From Apus apus (Eukaryota > Chordata > Aves > Apodiformes > Apodidae), in the NCBI RefSeq assembly GCF_020740795.1, contig NC_067294.1:3472001-3536000 (forward strand): a DNA stretch of 64,000 nucleotides, written 5' to 3'. Positions 1-9,223 of the stretch are shown one piece after another. A program made the position numbers and the translations under genes. The notes beneath the pieces were generated by a model. The model ran no database searches and was not told the DNA's origin. It saw nothing but the letters and a program-made list of their open reading frames with translations. Numbering within the stretch: position 1 is the first letter of the stretch; the number at the start of each line of letters is the position of its first letter.

Positions 1-477
1 AATTTGAGGGATGAAAAGAGACTCAGTTCGGTTTCTTGTTCTACACCCAGGCTAATGGGACTGGACACCTCAAGTCTTCTTCTACGTGACTACCAGATCT
101 TTAAATTCGTGATTGCAAAGAATCATCCTAAAGTCTGACAAGATGCAGTACTGACAATATTGCTAGTAGTTGACAGGGCACAAACAGAAGAGTTTTCTGC
201 TCAGTTTATTACTGAGACTTGATGCATCTGTCATGGGGGGACAAGAAGTACAAGTTGGTAAGCTGATACTTTCTGCATCCTATTAACTCTGTCTACAGTC
301 CTGTTATGCTGTGTGTATAATGCATGCTTTCTTTCTTTTGAAGGTTGCTGTCAGGGAGGACTGAAGACAGAGGGCACCACTGCTATTTGACGTTGTCCTT
401 ATTTGAAATTAGTAACTTAATTTTCACTAATTATACTACTTATTCTGGAGTTTATTGTTGTTGGGTTTTTTATTTAC
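1..477 (-). other. Sequence downstream of MIM1-like exon 4 (intron or 3'UTR)
   Basis: This is either the next intron of the MIM1-like gene or, if exon 4 is terminal, its 3'UTR and flank. Minus-strand AATAAA strings occur just after the exon, at about 469-474 and 450-455. I see no second-domain exon here. Confidence 0.5.
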
Positions 478-648
478 CAGGCGTAAGTAGATGAGTAGGA
501 TCGGAGTGGTCACAATTTTCAACATGGATGTGGGAGATTATGCCAGGAAACACTTTCTGCATGGGCAGCATTCTCCCAAGGTGTTGCCCTCGGCGGATTT
601 GGCCGTGGTACCTGATGGGGTGGATACAGACGAGCTTGACACAGAAAC
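478..648 (-). CDS. MIM1: MIM1-like exon 4 (end of first LECT2 domain)
   Basis: The acceptor is TCTCCCAG before 648. The exon encodes residues 111-167, including [21 protein letters not shown] and DPTHLLTP. At its end, CCTG|GTAAAT is a fair donor. Read-through instead gives two more residues and a TAA at 470-472, with AATAAA-type strings immediately downstream. Confidence 0.87.
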
Positions 649-2585
649 CTGGGAGAGACGGGAGAGGAAGCGAGATCAGGAAACATTAGCTGCCTCTGCT
701 CTTGGGGTGAGCGAGACCCCTGCCCTGCTACCATCTTACTGGAGGCTGTAATGCTGAAGCAGAGATGTAGGCAAGGTACCAACAATCCTGAAATCCAAAT
801 TGCTTGGATTGCTATGGAAAAGAGGGAGTTGGAAAAGGGAGACGGGAAAATATCTCAGCAAAATCAAGGGCGTATTTCTGAGACTTTATTATTACAATTC
901 CTTTTTTTGTTTTTTTCCTGATTTGGGTTTGGTTTTCTGCTACCTGATTTTTACCTCTCTTCTTCCCTTCTCTCCAAGAAAAGCATAGGAAAAGGACTAC
1001 ATCCTGCTAAGATTTCTGATATTTCTCAGCAGCAAGCTAGCTGTGCACCAGCATCGGAACTAGAGGGGCTGTAAGGTGAATCAACGCTTGGCTTCAGGAG
1101 CCACAGAAACCTTCCTGAAGTAAACCAAACAATTCCTGGTGCATGCCTCACAACATTTCTGTTGCTACTACTTGCCTGATCCTCTGATCTGGACTCCATC
1201 ATCAATGGCATTTCCATTATGAAAGAACCGGATGGGTCCGGAGAGCTGGCCGCTGAAAGGAGCGTACACGCTTGCTCCGTCAGCACAGATGACATCCACA
1301 CCCACATGCTTCCCTTTCCCACTGTGCCTGGAAACAGAAATAAGGAATTAGAGAAGTTTGTCAGGCTGAACATCATGCATAGATAGAGCAGTTAGCAGTG
1401 TCTGAAACTTGTCTAACAAAAACTTTGCATCTGCAATTAAATCCAGTACCTGAAGGGGCTCCAGAAAAGCAGGGGAGGGGCTTTTCACCAGGGAGGGCAG
1501 TGATAAGACAAGGGGGAATGGTTTTAAACTTTAGCTTGTGTCAATTAATCTGCTCAGCTTTCAGTAAGCTGTGTCTGAATGTTAAATACCTGGTTTATAA
1601 GCAACAAGAGTAAATTACACAAATCCTTGGAATACTTCCCATTTCCTTCACTACTCTGGTTGCTGTATTATCTGTGTTATCTCCACCTGTGCACCAGTTA
1701 GTGCTGCTGCTAGGACTGCACTCCAGTGAGACTGCCAGTTAACATCCTAAAAATGAGTAAGATATCCTGCAGGGAGCAGCCTTCCCTCATTTGAAATGTC
1801 ATCTCTGGTTAAACTCTACTCTTGGTCCCATTTGATTTAGGAGAACAAGAGCAAACCTCACTGCTCCAGCCTCCCTTACCTGTCAGCACCGAAACGGCCA
1901 CACCCGTATTTATCGCAGCCTCGGATTTGATTGCTGGGATTCCCACTGCAGATCTGTGCCCAGTGCCTGTGGTGCTGTTGGGGTGGGTGGGCGTCCAGCT
2001 GCTTGGCAAAAACTGCCCAGGCAAAAGAGGAAAAGAGGGAAAATTCAATCACATTATTCATATGGTACAACAGAAGGTGTCAAGTTGCAAAACAGTGTAT
2101 CTGAAATGGAAGACATGACTTCTGCCACAGAAGAGAAGTTTCTTCCTTAAGTACTTTGGAGAATGACTCATGGTTGTCTATAATTTGAGAAACTAGAGGT
2201 AAAGTAACATTTTATAACCTGTTATATAGACTTGATCCCTTTTTCTAGAGGCCTTATTTTAAGATAAGAGCACTAAGAGCAAGCCCATTGCTGTTTTAGT
2301 ATCACTTTGTGAAATAAGTCAAATGAGTTTCCTTTTCTTCACCTCTTCAGCCTCTAAACACAGCAAGATATGACTCCAAAAGCACACCCAGCTCCTCTTT
2401 TATAGTAGTCATAATTGTGCAGATTGCCATAACTCTTCCTAAAACCAGATTGGAAAAGCTCAGCATTCTTTCTGTTGGAGCACACGTCAAAAATAGGTCA
2501 GTGTCTGCCTAGAGCCGCGAGGTAGCAATCTCAACTCACCAGTGGACACCAAGCTGACCAGGGCGACCAGACTGAGAGCTGGCAT
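478..2585 (-). CDS. MIM1: MIM1-like myeloid granule protein, LECT2/M23-fold, 3' end open at the left edge
   Basis: This is a secreted LECT2-family protein, closest to chicken MIM-1, a granule protein of granulocytes that is a Myb and C/EBP target. Coding exons in transcript order are 2540-2585, 1880-2012, 1176-1327 and 478-648, with phases 1, 2, 1. They give 167 residues. Residues 1-18 form a hydrophobic signal peptide ending VSTVFA. A linker with HPPQQ follows, typical of MIM-1. The LECT2 domain then has cysteines in the QIC, RGC and YGC contexts, the HxxxD zinc motif at H67/D71 and the HxH motif SHIH at 149-152. M23 enzymes use these positions to bind zinc. LECT2 relatives are not known as active peptidases. 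Chicken MIM-1 has two such domains. Here only the first is visible. Exon 4 ends either at a splice donor at 477-476 or, if unspliced, at a TAA at 470-472. A single-domain LECT2 paralogue is the alternative identity. Confidence 0.88.
1176..1327 (-). CDS. MIM1: MIM1-like exon 3, with GC splice donor
   Basis: The acceptor is TTTCCAG before 1327. The exon encodes residues 60-110 with the zinc-type HVGVD motif and the run [20 protein letters not shown]. The donor dinucleotide is GC (1175-1174) in the context AG|GCAAGT, the usual form of functional GC donors. Confidence 0.88.
1880..2012 (-). CDS. MIM1: MIM1-like exon 2
   Basis: A pyrimidine tract and CAG acceptor precede 2012, and a GTAAGG donor follows 1880. 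The exon encodes the end of the signal peptide, the HPPQQ linker and the first LECT2 cysteines (residues 16-59), including [20 protein letters not shown]. Confidence 0.9.
2540..2585 (-). CDS. MIM1: MIM1-like exon 1 (start codon, signal peptide)
   Basis: The ATG lies at 2583-2585, and no upstream ATG occurs in the short predicted leader. The exon encodes [15 protein letters not shown] plus one base of the next codon. A GTGAGT donor follows at 2539. Confidence 0.87.
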
Positions 2586-2650
2586 CTTGTGGCTGTTTCA
2601 CCCCTGTTCTTTGAGTGAATCAAAGACGTTGAGCAGTAGCCGCCCTGGGG

Positions 2651-2694
2651 TATTTATGTGTTTTTGAAAGCCCAAGTCTGTTGTCTTGGCCAAT
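2651..2694 (-). promoter_or_regulatory. MIM1-like core promoter: TATA box and inverted CCAAT box
   Basis: On the minus strand CATAAATA lies at 2658-2651, about 66 bases upstream of the ATG. That spacing predicts a transcription start near 2625. A CCAAT box reading on the plus strand lies at 2690-2694. The LECT2 promoter has the same two elements at nearly the same spacing. Confidence 0.6.
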
Positions 2695-2770
2695 CAAGCT
2701 TGAGCAAAGTGTTACAGCTCAGGACAGAGCGTGTTGCCATATTAGGCACTGAAGATGTCTTGTCAACTCT

Positions 2771-2886
2771 AACAGTTGGTAGAGCTGGTTGGGAAAGAAG
2801 GATAAAGTATTTGGTCTCTTAGCACACAGTAACAGATGGAAACGAACCATCCTACATTTCAGGAAGCTCTGGTTGAACCATTTCTT
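2771..2886. repeat. Promoter-proximal segment, copy A of an imperfect direct repeat
   Basis: This segment starts AACAGTTGGT and includes TTAGCACACAGTAACAGATG. It realigns in the same orientation and order with 4996-5117, with small gaps and a block near the end around AACCATTTCTT. It lies 150-260 bases upstream of the predicted MIM1-like start. CAGTTG at 2773-2778 reads CAACTG on the minus strand, a Myb-type site. Confidence 0.55.
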
Positions 2887-4972
2887 AACACCTTTTCTTC
2901 CCTCTCCTGAAGCAAGGGCACACTTAGGCCAAAAGTGGTGGCAACCAAGAATGCAGTCCAGAGGATTGAGCTGGGGGGAAAAGATGGGCAAAACTACCCA
3001 GTGGACATAACCAGTTTGTCTTTCCCTGCTCATTCCAGTGTGTGTGCCCATTAGAGATTTTTAGCAAAGTGACAGAGAACATGTAAAAATGTTTGGTGTG
3101 GCAGGAATATTTACTTAGGCTAAGAAATGCAGATGCTTTTGAATGGAAACACGTGGTTTTTGTGCTGTTCAGCTGAAATTGTCACCTACTCTAGAGTTAA
3201 ATCCATGAAGTGTTTTCACTGAAACCCTAGTTTTTGACAACTAAAATGCCTTCAAGTTCTCAAATGAAGAGCTGCAAACCCGAGTTGTCTTGCGTAACTG
3301 ATGCAGAGTTTAAAAATTCTGGGTTTTAAAATTATTCATTTAGTATCTGCTTCTTTTTAGTTATTGTACTATTAAGCAGGCTCATTAGTGGTTCTTCTCA
3401 TTGTTCCTTCTATTTAGTTTTTCTGCACTATGTAAGAAAAGCATTAGATTTTCTTTATGGGTATGCCTTGTTTAATATCAAACTTAAATGAGTTGTGGAG
3501 CTACCACATCAACCATCTGATAGTCCAAGTTACAGAAACCTCTGGAAGACCTGCAGGGTTTATTCAGAGAAACAGATCACTCTTTCTCCTCTATCTGTCT
3601 GCTAGACTTGTAGTTAGCAGAGTGTCTGTACATTGTGTTTTCTGAAACTCTCCATGGAACAAGCAGCTGGAGACAAATTCTTCACTTGTGCTTCCAAGCT
3701 TTTCTGGAGCCAATATTTAGCCCCCTCTGGGTTATTACCAGTGGCTTTGCTGATTCTCCCCCTGCTGCTTCCCCATCCTGCCAGAAAGATCTGCTGGTTT
3801 TCACACTTACAGCCACCAAAGATTTTTAGACGTGCTATGTCTGTATTCAGACTAGTTCTGATGGGGCTCTTGGCTGTAATTTTCTCAATGTACCAGGCTT
3901 ACAAATGGTACAAGGTCCTGGGAAGAGCTCTCAGCAGGTGTTCAGGGTCTGGGGATGCTGCTCACCCCTGAACTGAAAGGTGGGGTGTGTGACCCTGGCC
4001 AGAAACAGCCTTTGTTGCTACAAGCTGGGAGAGCTTGTGTAATAATCCCTGCAGCTTTCCAGGCTGACTCACCTTCATCTGGCAGCAGCTTTCTGTAACC
4101 CGCCCTTGTCTCTCCTTGGCACAGACAGTCAATTGGGGAGGTGGGATGGGTGGCCTCTCTCAATTAAGATTTCATAGCATAGAGGTAGCAAAGTTCTTCT
4201 GAGCTTGGCTAGCTTGATACCAGCTTTTTTTATTTGGGTGTCTGCCCATTCTCAGCCATGGGGTCTCCAGTGGGGGGACCTACAATAATGATCTTTACCA
4301 GACTATTCCTGGTTAGCTCCTGACTGCCAGTTTGCACTGGTAGGGTTTTAAGTATCTCATCATGTACATTTTAATTGGGGCAGACCTGCCTTGAAAAAAT
4401 CTAACCATTTATATAGATTTTTGTGAATTTGCATGCTCATAATTTTACCAAGGAAGGAATTGCAGCACCTCGATCCACTCTGTAGAGTCTTGAGAAGGAT
4501 AGGCTGGGTGTAAGGCCAGTGAGCTGGTAGGCACGAGGAGAGAAGTACAACTGTTTTAAGGGCACAGACACTGAAGAGAAGAAGCTTTTTTCTGAGCCCT
4601 GTTTTGCAGTCTTGTATTTTGTAAAATGACTCTAAGCTACTTTTTCTTTCCTATTTTTGCCATCTCATTAGTGTTACAGAGCTGCCTCCAAATTGCTTGT
4701 AGGTATGTACATCTTTTCTGTTTTCTCCAGAAGACATCTTAACAGCATTTTACCTTGCTCTGTTCTTTCAAAAACATGTCAAAATGTCATTTGCTACAAT
4801 AATATATCTAAAGCACTCCTAGGAAAACATTCTTAAGAGAGTTTTCAAGTGCATGATACTGCAGTTGAGATTTCTTGGTGTGTTCACCATCTTTCCTGGG
4901 TGAGCTGGAAGGTTCAGACCTCTCATCTTGGCTCTGGGGAAGCTCTGGGCTGAAGGTGGTGGGATTCCTGTG

Positions 4973-5022
4973 TTGGGCAACGGAGATGTTAGTGTAACGG
5001 TTGGTGGGTCCAGTTGTGAAAG
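4973..5022. promoter_or_regulatory. Cluster of Myb-type and C/EBP-type motifs, candidate MIM1 upstream enhancer
   Basis: Within 50 bases there are CAACGG (4978-4983), TAACGG (4995-5000) and CAGTTG (5011-5016, CAACTG on the other strand). All three fit the Myb consensus PyAAC(G/T)G. TTGTGAAAG (5014-5022) fits the C/EBP consensus and TTGGGCAAC (4973-4981) nearly fits it. Chicken mim-1 is a known Myb plus C/EBP target with a distal element about 2 kb upstream. Enhancer function here is inferred. Confidence 0.45.
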
Positions 5023-5117
5023 CCCCAAACTGGCAGCTTAGCACACACTAACAGAAGGATATGGAACCACCAGGCAGTGTTGCACAGCCCTGGGAGCTGC
5101 AGTTGCACCATTTCCTT
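4996..5117. repeat. Copy B of the MIM1 promoter-proximal repeat
   Basis: This segment starts AACGGTTGGT and includes TTAGCACACACTAACAGAAG. It aligns with 2771-2886 but carries about 12 extra bases in the middle. It is roughly 2.4 kb upstream of the predicted MIM1-like start. The similarity was found by eye. Confidence 0.55.
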
Positions 5118-8100
5118 CCCCGTGGCCAGGAGTGGGCAAGGAGATGGAGAGGAGCCCACAAGAGCAGGTGGGCTGACTTGGGAAATGCGGACTTCTTTTT
5201 CCTGCCCAAACAATGTGAGTTCCCCATTTTGCCCCTTGCATGTCAGCAGCAACTTCCCTGGCTGTGCAAGTCCCTTTGAGGTCTCCTCATGGACTGAGCA
5301 AGAGTGCAGGGGGCAAGTGAGAGTGTTGGGGCTGGTATCCAAGCCTGATGCAGTCCTGGAGAAATCCCTACTTTGCTATTCAGCCTTTCCAAAGATGCTG
5401 TGACTCTGCTGTGTAAATTATGTTGTGGTTCAGGAGGGTCCTCTGCCAGTTACCAGAGCTTTGGACAGATGCCACCTGCCATGGACAGGTCCATAAAACT
5501 TGCAAACATTAGACTAGTCCTTAACTATTCATTGTCTGAACATTATCTCTTAATGAGAAAAGTCCGATGGCAAAGGGATGGAATAAGGTTTTGAGAGGAA
5601 AAAAGCCAGAAAACAGCTACACACACCTGGGCAGTGGTAGTGGACCCTGTGAGCAGAAACAGCAGCAAAAGCCAAGCCCTGAGGCAGAGAAAATCCAACC
5701 CACCAGCCAAGGCCTGTGGTTTCCTTCCGGCTGTGCTGTCATCCTCTGTTTGTTGCCCCCAAATGGGGACTGGTTTCTGCATCTTTTCCTTGCCACAAGT
5801 TTCAGCTCAGTGGGATTCAACCAGTGTTCCAAACCTGATTATTTGCTCCATAAAGTCCTTCCTCTTTGCAGCCTCTGCAGGGCTGCAGTCTCAGTGAATT
5901 AGGGGAATAAATGAGAGCTGCACTTCTTATTTCTTGGTGATGTTACAATATCCTCACTGCAGGTTTGCCAGGCTTGTTAGCAGGCAAGTGAAAAGGTAAA
6001 TCCTCTTCCTAGCTATATTTTACAGAACAGTTGGCTTATGTCCCTCTTGGCTAGCCCAGTGTATTTGGTGTGGGAACAAGTCAACGTTGAGCACTTGTTT
6101 CCTTGCTGATCTGTGTACAACATGTTACCAAAGAAACTTAAATGCTGTTTCTCTGGGAAACAAATACTATTCTTTGTGCTAATCATCAGAAATGAATTGT
6201 GATTTAAAAATGAACTGCAGAAGACTTTACTTCTGCAATTGGCAGCTCAGGCTTGCTTGGTGAAAATCAAGCTGGCACAAAGTAAAGCAAGTTGCACTCC
6301 CTGTTTATTCAGGCTGCTGATCACTTGAGGAGGTGAAGAGGAATTTTGCCACAACGATGAATCAAGCTTTGTCTATGCAGCTTCCTGTAGTATTGCTGGA
6401 AGATCAGCAGGTTGTGCTAGCTGCTCAGCCAAAGGCAAAGCTGGGCATGGCATTTTAAGCAGAGAGCAGGCTGTGGGAGATCTGAGTGTGCTGCCTTTCT
6501 TCTTTTCTGAGGATGAAGCTGAAGTTGTGCTGGTCTGAAGACTCCATCTCAAATTTATCTGGCCTTTTAAATATATTTACTAAACCTGAGTTAGACTGGT
6601 TAAGACGAGGAGGATTGAGGAACACAAAATCTTTTTGCTGCCTGTGCCCTATCTCATGGGGGGGACAAAACTCTGGCTGAATCCTCCAGAAATCCTTTAC
6701 TGCTTGGGTAAATAGAAGGGTACAGCACAGATTTGGGTTGCAGCCTTAGGCAGTTAGTCTGGGACCGTGTGGTACAAACGTAAAATGAAAGGGATAGTAA
6801 GGAAAGGGATCTCTGCAGAACTGGAGCAAAAACAAAGCCATTCTGCATGGCCTGAGTTTACCAGCTCTTCCCTAAAAATCCTGGTTGCCTCTGTTATTTC
6901 CCCCAGCCCCTTTCCCCTCACCTTGAATATTTCTAGCACTGTGTGCTTTCCCAGCCCTTTATTTCCTTCCCAGCATCTCCTACAAACTGTACTTTCCCTT
7001 CCTCTACACCCAGTTATTTTTTTACTAGACTGAAGAGATAAAGCTGGGTTTACTGACACTGTTTGCCCCAACTGCTCTGTAACCTCAAACAGAAAGTGGT
7101 GTTTACTTTTTCTTCCCTGCTGCTGGGAAGAAGCTAAAAAGATCCAGCTAAACCGGGAATTTTTAGCATTCTGCATCCCTGCTCCTCCTCCCTGTGCTGC
7201 TGGAAAAACCCAGATGAAAAAATACCCCCTAGAGAGGGTTTGTGAAACCAGTCTGTGGGGACAGGCCAGAAAAACACTGAGCTGTTGTCATTAATTTAGA
7301 GGTGGAAATTATCTTTGTAGAGGAGCAAAGTCAGGGTGCTGGCTGGAGGCTCAGAGCCCTGCTCAGCCTGCAGGGTCAGTTCAGTCTGACGTGATGCTTT
7401 GCATGGAGATGTGGAGTTTTGATGGGGACCTTCCCTTTTCCAGGGTAAGAGGGTGACAACTGGGTTAAAACCTGGGGTTTTAACCAAATGAAGCTCAGGT
7501 GGGAGTGCTTCTTTTCTGCTGGCAACCAAGTTCATGACAAAAAGTTCAAAAATTGGTCAAAGCTGGAGAACTCTGGAGACTTTTGCTGAAGTGTTTCTGC
7601 TTTCAGTGTAAGGAAAAGGGTTTTTTCACAGCAAACTCCATCATATCTGAGTCACCTTCATTGTCTGGTTGCTGTCTGTCCCCATAGCTTTGGGCTATTT
7701 GTATGGATGTGCTGATGCATCATTCAGAGCAAAATTAAACTGTTTCCTGGGGAAAGTGAATGGGGCACAGCAGGTTAAGCATTTTTCACAGATGTAGCAA
7801 AAATCTTTCAGCAGTTTCTCAGAAGAAATGAATCTGCTGTCAGGACATCCACAGCTCCCACTGAAGTAGCTTCCCTGCTTATCTGATGCTGCAGCTGCAT
7901 TAGAAAACCACAGAATCACAGAATTGTGACTTGTGTTTGTAGCACCTGAGCTCTTGGGGATCCCAGGAGCGTGTTTGTGGTCTTGCCCAGAAAAGCCCTG
8001 TCCTGTTAACAAGAGCTTGTTGTCCCAGGAAAGTCTTCAGCTGATTTACTAATGGAAAGAAATGCCTCACTTGGACAAAAAGGAACCTGGCAAACAAGGC

Positions 8101-8422
8101 AATCCTGAAGCAAGGGTCTGGGGAAAGGAATGAGTTACTTCATTAATATTGCTGTATGGTTTTGGTCATGGGCCCAGGAAAGATCTGGGTTTCAGCTTTA
8201 TACGTTGGGTGTTTTTTTGTCTCCCCAGCTGCATTAAAAAAGCAGAACCCAGCCCAAACTCTGTGACAGCACCAAAGAATTTCAAAACAATTTGTAGTGA
8301 AGCAGCCCTTTAATCATGTGGTTTTCCAGATGTAAGCACAAGTGAAATTCCTGGCTTATTGAAGAAATCTTTGTGTTTGGCTGCAAAGAGAGCAGAGAAG
8401 TCCAAGAGGAGGGAGCTGCAGC

Positions 8423-8768
8423 AGGTTTAACCTCAGCCACAACTGAGCACCAGGCAGCCACTGGCTCAGACCTTACCCCGTGGGATGGGGGGAAGAGAAC
8501 TGGAAGGGTAAAAATGAGAAAACTCGTGGGTTGAGATAAGAACAGTTTATTAATTGAAGTAAAATGCAATAAAATAAAATAATACTGATTACATTGTAAT
8601 GAAAAGGAAAAGAATGAAGAGAGAGAAATAAAACCCAAGAAAGACAAGTGATGCACATGGAAACAGCTGCTCATCACCAACCAACCAGTGCCCAGCCAGT
8701 CCCCAAAGCACAGCCCCATTCTAGCTGCTGTGAAGAAAATTAACTCTATCCCAGTTGAAAGCAGCACA
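8423..8768 (-). mobile_element. Solo LTR, probable bird ERVL-type, internally deleted
   Basis: Read on the minus strand it starts TGTGCTG and continues with GGGATAGAGTTAATTTTCTT, a start I recognise from abundant bird LTRs. Near its 3' part it has AATAAA (8551-8546), then ATCTCAACCCACGAGTTTTC. It ends near GGTTAAACC at about 8424. At roughly 345 bases it looks shorter than the full element. No internal retroviral coding sequence or clear target duplication is visible. It stands in the same orientation as LECT2, whose stop codon is about 290 bases upstream. Confidence 0.7.
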
Positions 8769-9056
8769 AGGATCCACCCACTCCCATCCACCCATCCTCC
8801 CCTGCTGCTTTAGCCTTCATCCACAAGCAGTGATGTGCAGGATACAGGAACAGCTTGAAGCATATGTTATATTTTACTCTGACTCTGGTTGTGTTGAGAT
8901 ACCTCCCAGCATTTTCTTCCTGAATACATTTTAGGTGGAACAACTGTTGGAGGCTCAGCAGCTTCCACTTTACTAGAGTGACTACTAATGCCCAAGCAAT
9001 GTAATGAATACACAAGTGGGGGCTGAAGGCTTTGTCCCTGAGGTGCAGCTGCTTGT

Positions 9057-9223
9057 TTACACATAGGGAGTAGGATCTGATAAGTCACAGTTCTGGATAT
9101 GGACATGGGATACAATTCCTCGGTAGACCTTCTGCATGGGCAGCAGGACGCCGATTTTCTCTCCCTTCTTGATGGGGCCACTGAACTTGACAGGTCTGAT
9201 GTAGAATATCTTGACACAGAATC
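9057..9223 (-). CDS. LECT2: LECT2 exon 4 (HxH motif, stop)
   Basis: The acceptor is TTAACAG before 9223. The exon encodes residues 99-153: [20 protein letters not shown], then [19 protein letters not shown] and the C-terminus SDPTPYV. The TAA is at 9057-9059. Confidence 0.95.

Larger units (their letters stand above)
2700..8422. other. MIM1-LECT2 intergenic region
   Basis: No coding exon can be supported on either strand. I looked specifically for LECT2-type exon signatures (GCDxxGCG, GVDVxC, SHxH) and saw none. Apart from the repeat pair and motif cluster listed separately, it is unremarkable AT-rich sequence. A possible CR1 terminal 8-mer trace lies at 7908-7924. Confidence 0.6.

Noticed and set aside
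519-785. 88-codon minus-strand frame and the 86-codon plus-strand frame over 491-751
   Set aside because: Both are shadows of MIM1-like exon 4, whose real frame encodes the conserved SHIHVENCD segment.
1026-1376. 116-codon minus-strand open frame
   Set aside because: It overlaps MIM1-like exon 3 in the wrong frame. The true frame gives an unmistakable LECT2-domain sequence bounded by splice sites.
7908-7924. CACAGAATCACAGAATT, similar to the CR1 terminal 8-mer repeat in reverse
   Set aside because: The sequence after it does not continue as CR1, so it is too short to call an insertion.
8282-8791. 169-codon minus-strand open frame
   Set aside because: It lies almost entirely within the LTR and its A/T-rich flank and shows no protein similarity, so it is noncoding repeat sequence.
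8867-9217. 116-codon minus-strand open frame
   Set aside because: A shadow frame over LECT2 exon 4. The correct frame ends in SDPTPYV and TAA at 9057.
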